DNA from: Actinomyces naeslundii
GTDB lineage: Bacteria; Actinomycetota; Actinomycetes; Actinomycetales; Actinomycetaceae
Reading direction: 5' to 3'
Length of the DNA: 57,494 bases
Assembly (NCBI RefSeq): GCF_001956585.1
Contig: NZ_MSRR01000015.1
Span: 1-57,494 of the forward strand
Translations under genes and position numbers: made by a program
Shown: piece by piece, positions 36,476 to 43,546 of the stretch
Position numbering within the stretch: position 1 is the first letter of the stretch
Layout: every line of letters begins with the position of its first letter
Notes under the pieces: generated by a model
What the model saw: the letters and a program-made list of their open reading frames with translations, nothing else
Told to the model about the DNA's origin: nothing
The model's database searches: none

Positions 36476-37516
36476 TCACCTGGTTCCATGTGGTGTGAGG
36501 AAGGGGCTCGATGCACCGACGATGGAGGGCGTCTGCAGATAGAGGAACAGGATCGTGGTCATGCCGACCAGAGGCATCCAGATCCGACTGGGGGAGACGA
36601 TGCTGGCCGCTGCCAGCGCGGAGCACGAGACGGCCGCCAGGGTCACCAGAAGAGCTGATGCCCAGTGCGGCCATCCGGCCGAGACCAGACGCTGGTAGAC
36701 GTGAAGCTTGTGCGGCTCGTACCAGCGCCGTCCGGTTCTCATTCGCATCCACAGGGTGTAACCGGTATCTGTCAGCAGCACGAGGAGCGGCGCGACGGCG
36801 GCCTCCACGGCCACGCCCTGGGCGAGGCAGACCGTCACCGCGAAGGCCCACGCCCCACCCAGTGCGTATGATCCTGAATCGCCCAGGAACACCCTGGCTC
36901 GGGGTGCATTGAAGGGGAGGAACCCGAGGCTCGCTCCAGCCACCGAGATCATGACGAGTCCCAGGCCGGGAAGCGGAGCCACGGTAGCGACCAGGACGTA
37001 CCACAGGGAGGTCGCCACCGCGTGGCCGCAGGCCAGTCCGTTGGCGCCGTCCATGAAGTTCGTGGCGTTGACCAGCACGGCAGTGCCCATGCTGACAACG
37101 GGCGCCCACCACAGCGAGGCCTCGAGCACGCTGCATACCGCGATCCCGAGTCCCGCCCCCAGGGCGAGCTGGAGTATCAGACGGGTCCGCACGGCCATGG
37201 AGAGCAGGTCCTCGGCGAGACCGACCAGTGCGAAGGCGAGCACCGTTGTCAGCCCGATGAGAGCGATGTCGAGCCTTGCCACGACGGCTCCGGCGCCGAA
37301 CCGGTGCAGCGCCACGAGCCCGGCCACCCAAGCGGTCAGTGAGACCGCTAGAACGATGGCAAGCCCGCCGCCGCGGGGAACAGGACGCTGGTGGAGGGAT
37401 CTGTTCTCAGGCACGTCGATGACGTGTGCCCTCTTCAGAAGCGGTATCACAACCGCGGTCAAGGACGCGGAGACGCCAGCAGTCAGCACAAGACCACTGA
37501 GGAGCGCGACGGTCAT
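36476..37516 (-). CDS. WecA/WbpL-type undecaprenyl-phosphate sugar-1-phosphate transferase
   Basis: This polyprenyl-phosphate transferase starts polymer synthesis by moving a HexNAc-1-phosphate from UDP-HexNAc to undecaprenyl phosphate. The 346-aa protein has about 10 membrane helices and the MraY/WecA-family motifs: HQRPVPRGGGLAIV, the aspartates in NATNFMDGANGLA, FLGDSGSYALGG, and the C-terminal PHKLHVYQRLV, which resembles WbpL/WbcO more than MraY. ATG 37516 (MTVALLSGLV) is chosen because GGAG lies upstream and it overlaps the upstream stop (ATGA). The 34-residue extension of the open frame looks non-coding. It could be called tagO by role, and the sugar is not determined. Confidence 0.9.
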   Translation of the reverse strand: MTVALLSGLVLTAGVSASLTAVVIPLLKRAHVIDVPENRSLHQRPVPRGGGLAIVLAVSLTAWVAGLVALHRFGAGAVVARLDIALIGLTTVLAFALVGLAEDLLSMAVRTRLILQLALGAGLGIAVCSVLEASLWWAPVVSMGTAVLVNATNFMDGANGLACGHAVATSLWYVLVATVAPLPGLGLVMISVAGASLGFLPFNAPRARVFLGDSGSYALGGAWAFAVTVCLAQGVAVEAAVAPLLVLLTDTGYTLWMRMRTGRRWYEPHKLHVYQRLVSAGWPHWASALLVTLAAVSCSALAAASIVSPSRIWMPLVGMTTILFLYLQTPSIVGASSPFLTPHGTR

Positions 37517-38058
37517 GAGGCCGGCTCCAGTCTGCGCCGTGCGCGAGCCCGCCATCTCAATCGGCGTCCCCACTGGCCTGCCACGGCAATGACGGATCCG
37601 GCGACACTGGCTGTCCACGGTAGCAAGTGGACCTCCGTGGTGAGGTCAAGGAAACAGGATCCGATCATGAATCCCGCCCCCGCGACGATGATGAACGGCA
37701 TGACCCGTGTAGACGCCCACGGCCAGAACCGCCACGTGACGCACCATGCGGTCATTTGAATAAGAACCGCGGACGTGATTCCTATCAGGAGCATCCGAGG
37801 ATAGAGGATCCGATGCGCCGACATCAGTGTCCTGATGAGAGTCGCCAGGAAGAGCCATAGCGCCCAGGAGATCATGTCTCGTCGTACCGCCGAGAAGTCT
37901 GAGGGGAGGAAGGGCGGCGATGTGGTCAGTGACGGAATGCCTGAGGTGCTCGGGGGAAGGCAGGGGAAGGTCCGGGTAGGGGTTACTGCGACCACAGGCG
38001 ACCTCCAAGCTTCTGGGGTGGGCAAGGCCTGGGGAAGGCCTTCTTTACTCGTTTTCAT
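37513..38058 (-). CDS. Small membrane protein at the head of the export operon
   Basis: This is a 181-aa protein of unknown family. A polar, Pro/Ser/Thr-rich N terminus (about 60 residues) is followed by four predicted membrane helices (MISWALWLFLATLIRTLMSA, MLLIGITSAVLIQMTAWCV, MPFIIVAGAGFMIGSCFLDL, LPWTASVAGSVIAVAGQW) and a basic tail. No ribosome site is visible at ATG 38058 or at the longer start 38106, so the N terminus is uncertain. The stop overlaps the WecA-like start. It could be a polymer-assembly accessory protein or the remnant of a larger flippase or polymerase; the sequence does not decide. Confidence 0.6.
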   Translation of the reverse strand: MKTSKEGLPQALPTPEAWRSPVVAVTPTRTFPCLPPSTSGIPSLTTSPPFLPSDFSAVRRDMISWALWLFLATLIRTLMSAHRILYPRMLLIGITSAVLIQMTAWCVTWRFWPWASTRVMPFIIVAGAGFMIGSCFLDLTTEVHLLPWTASVAGSVIAVAGQWGRRLRWRARARRRLEPAS

Positions 38059-38469
38059 ATAACGGTAGTGGTGCCGTAGAGGTGGAAATACGACTGTCGC
38101 CATAATTGGGTTGTCTGCAATCAGAATGTGATGTTCGGGGCCTGCTGTGACGACGCCGAAACCGCTTGTAATCGTTGTGATATCGCGGAATATGGGGTTT
38201 GGGTTACATGATGGACTCAGCTGGCGAAGGTGCGGCTCAGAGGGTGGGGACGCAGTTCGGCGCATTCATTGAGTTAAGCGATAATGGGTGATCGCCGCCA
38301 TAGTCGAAACCCTGCTGCGGAGGGGTAACAAGCGAATTTTGGCGGGATGGAACTGCATAGACTTAACTGCAAGCGCGATCAACCGCTATACGCGCAACCA
38401 ACGACAATGCCATCGGTTCTTGTGTGAATCATACAAACGCCGATGGTCCCGATCCTGAGGAAATTTCTG
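38059..38469. other. AT-rich divergent intergenic region
   Basis: These 411 nt separate the minus-strand export operon from the second tagD paralogue and are clearly AT-richer than the flanks. They must hold promoters for both directions. A TGCATAGACT element (38354-38363) is a candidate extended -10 for the plus strand. No open frame is convincing and no stable hairpin with a T run was found. Confidence 0.4.
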
Positions 38470-38877
38470 ATGAAACGCGTGATCACCTACGGGTCCTTCG
38501 ACCTGCTCCACTACGGGCACATTGAGCTGCTGCGTCGAGCCAAGGAGATGGGCGACTATCTCATCGTCGCTCTGTCCACCGATGAGTTCAGTGCCTCTAA
38601 GGGAAAGCGCGCCTACTTCTCCTTCGATCAGCGCAAGACGATGCTCGAAGCCATTCGGTATGTGGACCTGGTCGTTCCCGAGCAGACCTGGGGGCAGAAG
38701 AGCCAGGACATCAATGAGTACGGCATTGATGTCTTCGTCATCGGCGATGACTGGATTGACACCTTCAACGAGCAGCTCGAAGGGCGCTGCGAGATCGTCT
38801 ACCTGCCCCGGACCCCGGAGATCGACTCCTTGCGGATGCAGGAGTGCCGTGACGCCGAGGAGGCTCGTGGGCTGTGA
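38470..38877 (+). CDS. TagD paralogue with altered C-terminal motif
   Basis: This 135-aa protein is closely similar to the tagD product at 18663-19055 over about the first 118 residues: VITYGSFDLLHYGHI with HxGH, KRAYFSFDQRKTMLEAIRYV, QTWGQKSQDI and VIGDDW. The nucleotidyltransferase fold is therefore certain. The conserved C-terminal signature is replaced: where the first copy has RTPEVSTSQIK, this one has RTPEIDSLRMQ, losing the Ser-Thr and Lys positions expected to contact CTP phosphates. It may be inactive, use another substrate, or act as a partner subunit. ATG 38470 follows AGGA by 8 nt. The gene converges on the deacetylase with a 6-nt gap. Confidence 0.85.
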   Translation: MKRVITYGSFDLLHYGHIELLRRAKEMGDYLIVALSTDEFSASKGKRAYFSFDQRKTMLEAIRYVDLVVPEQTWGQKSQDINEYGIDVFVIGDDWIDTFNEQLEGRCEIVYLPRTPEIDSLRMQECRDAEEARGL

Positions 38878-38883
38878 GTCGCG

Positions 38884-39747
38884 TCAGACGCGGCGGCTGT
38901 GTCCGGGGCCGAAGTAGACGTCGTCGAGCGTGGCGGTCATCAGGGAGCGCTGACGAAGGATGTCGATGATCTGGCCGTAGACGTGAGTGATGGTGGGGAA
39001 GTTCGCGTGACCGATGACGATGTGCTGAGCGAGCAGCCACTTCTGCGCCTCGCCGAGAAGTACGTCCGGTGTGAGCTGCCCGGAGTCTCCGAACGAGCCG
39101 TACCACATGGTCGCGGTTGTGTATCCCGCTTTGGCGCAGACCGAGTCGGTGAAGGAGCTGCGGCCGCCGTAGGGGGGTCGGACGAAGGGAGTGCCCGTGA
39201 CGCCGTAGGTGTTGCGCAGCAGGTTCTCGCACTGGGTGAGCTCGTCAATGATTTCCCCCTCAGACAGTGTCGTCAGATCCGGGTGTGTCCAGGTGTGGTT
39301 GGCCAGCTGGACCTGTCCCGATTCCACGAGGGGAAGCAGCTTGTTCCGGTTGTCGGTCCAGCTCGGGTAGACGCCTGTGACGAAGAAGGTGAGGCGGACT
39401 CCCGAGTCCTTGGCGAAGTCAAGGTAGGCGTCCACCACTGAGGAGTCGACGCCGTCGTCGATGGTGATGGCCACGACGTTGCCGACGTTCTCCGGCAGGC
39501 CAGTGATGAGCGGATCCGCCGCAGTGGGGGCAGGTAGTGGGGGTGGTCCGTCCTGAAGGTGGAGTGGGCTGAGCGACGGTGTCGGTGATGGTGTCGGTGA
39601 GGGGGCTGCGGAGGTTGAGGGTGAGGTCAGCGCAGTGGATGCAGTCGACGAGGAGGCTGAACGGGACGCTGAGCGCATCGCGGCACAGGAGCTGAGGCAG
39701 CCGGCGGTTCCGGCAGCCAGGGCGAGAAGGAAGTCGCGGCGTTGCAT
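38884..39747 (-). CDS. Polysaccharide deacetylase lipoprotein (CE4/NodB domain)
   Basis: This 287-aa exported enzyme probably removes acetyl groups from a wall glycan. The N terminus MQRRDFLLALAAGTAGC carries a twin-arginine (RRDFLLA) motif and a lipobox-like LSSC, followed by a Ser/Thr/Pro linker (about residues 25-75). This suggests a Tat-exported lipoprotein. The NodB domain (about 90-275) has all motifs: VAITIDDGVD (motif 1, metal Asp), NHTWTHPDL (motif 2, HxxxH) and VRPPYGG (motif 3). ATG 39747 is chosen because the signal peptide starts there. ATG 39768 is possible, and neither has a strong ribosome site. Location at the edge of the polymer locus suggests modification of peptidoglycan or the polymer. 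Confidence 0.88.
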   Translation of the reverse strand: MQRRDFLLALAAGTAGCLSSCAAMRSASRSASSSTASTALTSPSTSAAPSPTPSPTPSLSPLHLQDGPPPLPAPTAADPLITGLPENVGNVVAITIDDGVDSSVVDAYLDFAKDSGVRLTFFVTGVYPSWTDNRNKLLPLVESGQVQLANHTWTHPDLTTLSEGEIIDELTQCENLLRNTYGVTGTPFVRPPYGGRSSFTDSVCAKAGYTTATMWYGSFGDSGQLTPDVLLGEAQKWLLAQHIVIGHANFPTITHVYGQIIDILRQRSLMTATLDDVYFGPGHSRRV

Positions 39748-39966
39748 GGGAGGGACTTTCTCGAGCATGAGGTTGCCAGTGCGTTAAGCGACCCGGGTGC
39801 CCGCTGTCGTGTGAGGAGAACGGGGAGGCAGGGTGAGTCGCTTCCCCAAGGTCGTCGTCAGAGCATGTCAGGGTCTGCTCCATTCTACGCGGCACCGTGC
39901 CCGTTGAATGCTGAGATAGGAGCCTTGAGAGTAAGGGGAGTGCGCGGTCCTGCCGAAACAGGCGGA

Positions 39967-40043
39967 TGGGGTGGCTGACGGGGTTTGAACCCGCGACCTC
40001 CTGGACCACAACCAGGCGCTCTGCCGACTGAGCTACAGCCACC
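39967..40043 (-). tRNA. tRNA-His (anticodon GTG)
   Basis: On the minus strand this folds into a standard cloverleaf. The acceptor pair is GTGGCTG (40042-40036) with CAGCCAC (39977-39971). The anticodon loop TTGTGGT has anticodon GTG between CTGG and CCAG stems, and the T arm is CGGGTTCAAACCCG. An extra G at -1 (40043) pairs with C73 (39970), the identity mark of tRNA-His. CCA (39969-39967) is encoded. Confidence 0.95.
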
Positions 40044-40169
40044 ATGTACGGCGAAGCCGCAACGAATCGGTACTGTATCCGTTCATCTCCTCGCACACCA
40101 AACCGAACTCGGTGCACTGCGTCACTTCGGGGTTGCTTCGCGTTCGCTTCGCGAATCTCGTCGGTTCCG

Positions 40170-40781
40170 TCACCTGGTCGGCTCCGCCAGTACGCGCTCA
40201 GCCGCTTCCTTGCACTCTTGGGAGCTCGGTCCCTCACCGTTGGGAAACAGGACGGCCCGGTAGTAGCGCAGCTCGTCGATGGACTCCAGGATGTCCGCCA
40301 GCGCACGGTGCCCCCCGGTCTTCTTCGGGGCGTGGAAGAAGGTCCTGGGGTACCAGCGCTTGGCCAGCTCCTTGAGAGAGGAGACGTCCACGATCCGATA
40401 GTGAAGGTGCTCAATGAGCTCGGGCATGTCGCGGGCCAGGAAGGCCTTGTCCGTGCCTACCGAGTTCCCCGCGAGCTGGGCGCTCCGGGGCTCGGGCACG
40501 AGGGAGGTCACATAGTCCAGAACCGTCTTCCGGGCCGCCTCCATCGTCAGCCCGTCCTCCAGCTCAGCGAGTAGGCCGGAGGATGTGTGCATGGTGCGCA
40601 CGTAGTCGTTCATCTGCTCCAGCGCTGCGGCGGAGGGCTTGATGAGCACATCGATTCCTTCGGCCAAGGGTCTGAGCTCATAGTCGGTGACGACGACGGC
40701 GACCTCGATCAGCGCATCAGCGCCCAGGTCCAGGCCCGTCATCTCACAGTCGATCCACACCAGCGGGTCCGAGGTTGTCAT
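40170..40781 (-). CDS. orn: Oligoribonuclease
   Basis: Orn is a 3'-5' exoribonuclease of the DEDDh family that degrades 2-5-nt RNAs and pGpG. The 203-aa product contains the Exo I motif VWIDCEMTGLDLGADALIEV, the Exo II-type LAGNSVGTDKAFLARDMPEL and the Exo III HRALADILESIDELRYY. These provide the Asp-Glu-Asp-Asp-His set. The start is uncertain: ATG 40781 gives MTTSDPLVW directly before the domain, while GTG 40796 has GGAG 3 nt upstream. The gene diverges from the Ser/Thr kinase gene. It has no link to the polymer locus. Confidence 0.92.
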   Translation of the reverse strand: MTTSDPLVWIDCEMTGLDLGADALIEVAVVVTDYELRPLAEGIDVLIKPSAAALEQMNDYVRTMHTSSGLLAELEDGLTMEAARKTVLDYVTSLVPEPRSAQLAGNSVGTDKAFLARDMPELIEHLHYRIVDVSSLKELAKRWYPRTFFHAPKKTGGHRALADILESIDELRYYRAVLFPNGEGPSSQECKEAAERVLAEPTR

Positions 40782-40952
40782 CTGCTTGCTCACGGACTCC
40801 ACTTTAGCCATTGCGCCGGACATCAGGTCATCGTGCCTCGCGCGAGGGCAGTGCGATTCACGACCGGCTCCTGGCGGAGCAGCCCGATTGACGCGGAGAT
40901 CGCGATAAGGTCTCCGCGAAGCCTGACAGCCCCCGAGCGACACGGAGCACTT

Positions 40953-43460
40953 ATGTCCCAAAGCCCCGCCCCCCTTCACCTCGGAAGCTCCTACATCATG
41001 GAGACCCGGATTGGAGCAGGTGCCCAGGGAGAGGTTTGGCGCGGCCGGCGTACAGACGCCCGTGAGGTCCTGGCTTTCAAGGTGCTGCGCGCTGAGCTGG
41101 TGGAGAATCCCGATGTCGTCGAGCGCTTCATCAAAGAGCGCTCAACGCTGCTGCGGGTACGAAGCCCCTACGTCGTGGCCATCCGCGACGTCGTCATCGA
41201 GGGCTCCACCTTCGCGATCGTCATGGACTACGTCAACGGAGGGGACCTGCGCGATCTGCTGAGGGCACGCGGCTCGCTGCCCCCTGCGCAAGTGGCCTCC
41301 CTGGGAACGCGTATCGCCCAGGGGCTGTCCGCGGTTCACCAGGCCGGGGTGATCCACCGGGACATCAAACCCGCCAACGTCCTGCTCAGCTCGCGTCCCA
41401 GCCGGGGCGGCGACCCGTCGGAGACGGTTGCCACCGGTATGGCGCCGGGAGGGAATGTGCCGGAGGCCGTCGTCCCTCGGCTGGCGGACTTCGGGGTGGC
41501 GCGCATCTGCGACACCTTCTCCGCCTCCCACCTCACCGGGGCCATTGGTACTCCGCTGTACATGGCGCCGGAGATCCTGTCGATGCAGGCCCCCACCTCC
41601 GCCGCTGACATCTACTCACTGGGCATCATGCTCTACGAGATGACCTGTGGGACGACGCCGTTCGTGGGAGAGCCCGCCCAGCTGCTCGGTCAGCACGCTC
41701 GGCGTGACGCGGGCCGTCCGTACGGTGTGCCCGACGCGCTGTGGGAGCTCATCGCTGCGATGACCTTGAAGCAGCCCGATATGCGTCCTCCCGTCGAGGT
41801 TGTCGCTCAACACCTGGATGCCATGCAGTCCACGCTGGCGGGTCTTCCGGCTGCGCCGAGGCTCGAGTCGCCTCCGCAGTCGACGGCCTCGGTCATGCCC
41901 TATGACTGGGACGCCCCCTCGGCCGCAGATCCGATGGCGCCATCGGCGATGCCTCCGAGTCACTCGATGACCCCCGCCACGATGGCGATCGCGCCGGAGG
42001 CGCCAACTCTGGTCAGTGGGCAGCAGTACGCCCCCAGTCCCGGACAGATTCCTCTCAGCCCGGGGACCGCGGGCACCGGAGGCTTCACCGCTCCTTCGAC
42101 GCTGGCCGCTCCGGGCGGCTCCAGTCCCTCCGCGCCCGCCTTCTACAGCCAGCCGGGAGCCCAGTACACGGCGGCTGCGGCGGCTGGAGCGCAGGCCGGC
42201 GCCCGTCGGCGATGGTGGCGTCGTCGGTGGGTGGCCGCGGCCGCCGTGGTCGTCGTCCTGGCAGTGGCGGGGGCGAGCGCGACCTGGTGGTACTTCTTCT
42301 CCGGGCAGGAGATTGACGACAGGTGGCCGGCGGCTCTGCCGGCGGGCAATGGTCTCCGGGAGGACCTGCGCTACTCGGAGGTCTCCGAACCCGTCATGTC
42401 CTCAGACAGGACCACGATGGCTTTCGAGCACAGCGGCAAGGCCCAGCTCGTTGATCTCACGAAGAGCACGACGACGCCGGTGTGGAGCGGTGAGTGCTAC
42501 AAGGTTCGGCCCTGGGTCGGCGGCTCGATGCTCTGCACCCAGACCACTGACGCATCCACGGTGATCGGGGCTGGGGGCAAGACCTCTCAGGCGCCTTTCT
42601 CCAAGGAGTCCTTCTACATCGGAGCGACGCAGGACCTCGGCATCGTGTCTGAACAGGGGGAGGTCTCCGACGGAGGCCCCATGAGGGGGTACGACGCATC
42701 CGGTAAGGAGAAGTGGAGCGCTTCCGGCCAGTACAAGGGGGGCCGGGTCCATAATGGCTTCATCCTCACCTACGAGACCAAGTCGCGACAGTTCCAGGTG
42801 CTGTCGGCCAAGACCGGTGAGGTACTCGTCTCGGAGCCCGGCAAGCAGCCGGACTCTGACTTCGACAAGGACACTCGATTCCCTGGCGGATTCAATATCG
42901 AGTCCGGACCGGAGGCCTTCTCGCGAGTGACGTCCTCAGGTGCCACGATCTACAAGGCCAACGGCAGCGAGGCGGCAACCGTCTCAGGAAAGTTCTCGGA
43001 GAAGCACTGGTGGGCGTCGTCAGCGCCACTGGATGCCTCGTCACTGAAGGATGCGTACTCCTCCTTGGCTAAGGCATCGTCCTCGACCACCCCCGTCATC
43101 GGTCCCAGCGGCACGGTCGACGTCGTCGTCGACACCGGTGCCTGCACGGCCAAGGTCGGCAGCAAGAAGCTCGAGCTGCCCGAGTTCACACAGAGCGAGG
43201 GGTGCCACATCAGGCCCATTGGTCTGCTCAGTGACGGACAGGTGCTGGTGGAGGTCGGGGAGTACAGCTTCTCGGACAGTGATCCGGGGAACCTCGTCGT
43301 TGCCGTATCGCCCGATACGGGCAAGGTCGGCTGGAAGGTTCCGGGCGCCTACGGCGGCACCGTCGTTCCCGCGAAGGACCAGAGCGACGCCCGCCTTCTG
43401 GTCGCTCAAGGATCCTCCTACACCTTTGATCTGGTGGTCTCCAGCATCACCAGCAAGTAG
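40953..43460 (+). CDS. Membrane Ser/Thr protein kinase with extracellular beta-propeller-like domain
   Basis: In this 835-aa eukaryotic-type kinase, residues 12-285 form the kinase domain: IGAGAQGEVWRG (Gly-rich loop), AFKVLRAEL (Lys), HRDIKPANVLL at about 132, DFG at about 179 and GTPLYMAPEIL. Roughly 30 Gly/Pro-rich residues are inserted between HRD and DFG. A Pro/Ser/Ala-rich linker (290-420) leads to one membrane helix (about 428-448, AAAAVVVVLAVAGASATWWY). The extracellular part (450-835) has PQQ-like repeats (GGRVHNGFILTYETKSRQFQ) instead of PASTA domains. ATG 40953 follows GGAG by 5 nt. The product of the convergent gene has FHA domains, the usual readers of such kinases. Confidence 0.9.
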   Translation: MSQSPAPLHLGSSYIMETRIGAGAQGEVWRGRRTDAREVLAFKVLRAELVENPDVVERFIKERSTLLRVRSPYVVAIRDVVIEGSTFAIVMDYVNGGDLRDLLRARGSLPPAQVASLGTRIAQGLSAVHQAGVIHRDIKPANVLLSSRPSRGGDPSETVATGMAPGGNVPEAVVPRLADFGVARICDTFSASHLTGAIGTPLYMAPEILSMQAPTSAADIYSLGIMLYEMTCGTTPFVGEPAQLLGQHARRDAGRPYGVPDALWELIAAMTLKQPDMRPPVEVVAQHLDAMQSTLAGLPAAPRLESPPQSTASVMPYDWDAPSAADPMAPSAMPPSHSMTPATMAIAPEAPTLVSGQQYAPSPGQIPLSPGTAGTGGFTAPSTLAAPGGSSPSAPAFYSQPGAQYTAAAAAGAQAGARRRWWRRRWVAAAAVVVVLAVAGASATWWYFFSGQEIDDRWPAALPAGNGLREDLRYSEVSEPVMSSDRTTMAFEHSGKAQLVDLTKSTTTPVWSGECYKVRPWVGGSMLCTQTTDASTVIGAGGKTSQAPFSKESFYIGATQDLGIVSEQGEVSDGGPMRGYDASGKEKWSASGQYKGGRVHNGFILTYETKSRQFQVLSAKTGEVLVSEPGKQPDSDFDKDTRFPGGFNIESGPEAFSRVTSSGATIYKANGSEAATVSGKFSEKHWWASSAPLDASSLKDAYSSLAKASSSTTPVIGPSGTVDVVVDTGACTAKVGSKKLELPEFTQSEGCHIRPIGLLSDGQVLVEVGEYSFSDSDPGNLVVAVSPDTGKVGWKVPGAYGGTVVPAKDQSDARLLVAQGSSYTFDLVVSSITSK

Positions 43461-43481
43461 GCGTACATGCGATATACACGG

Positions 43482-43521
43482 CGCCGGGGTGCCGACCACC
43501 TCTGTGGTCGGCACCCCGGCG
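43482..43521. terminator. Bidirectional terminator between kinase and FHA-ABC genes
   Basis: A perfect 18-bp GC-rich stem (43482-43499 with 43504-43521) with a CTCT loop lies between the two convergent stop codons (43460 and 43547). It likely ends both transcripts. Confidence 0.8.
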
Positions 43522-43546
43522 TTCGTGTCGGGACGGTCGAAACGGC

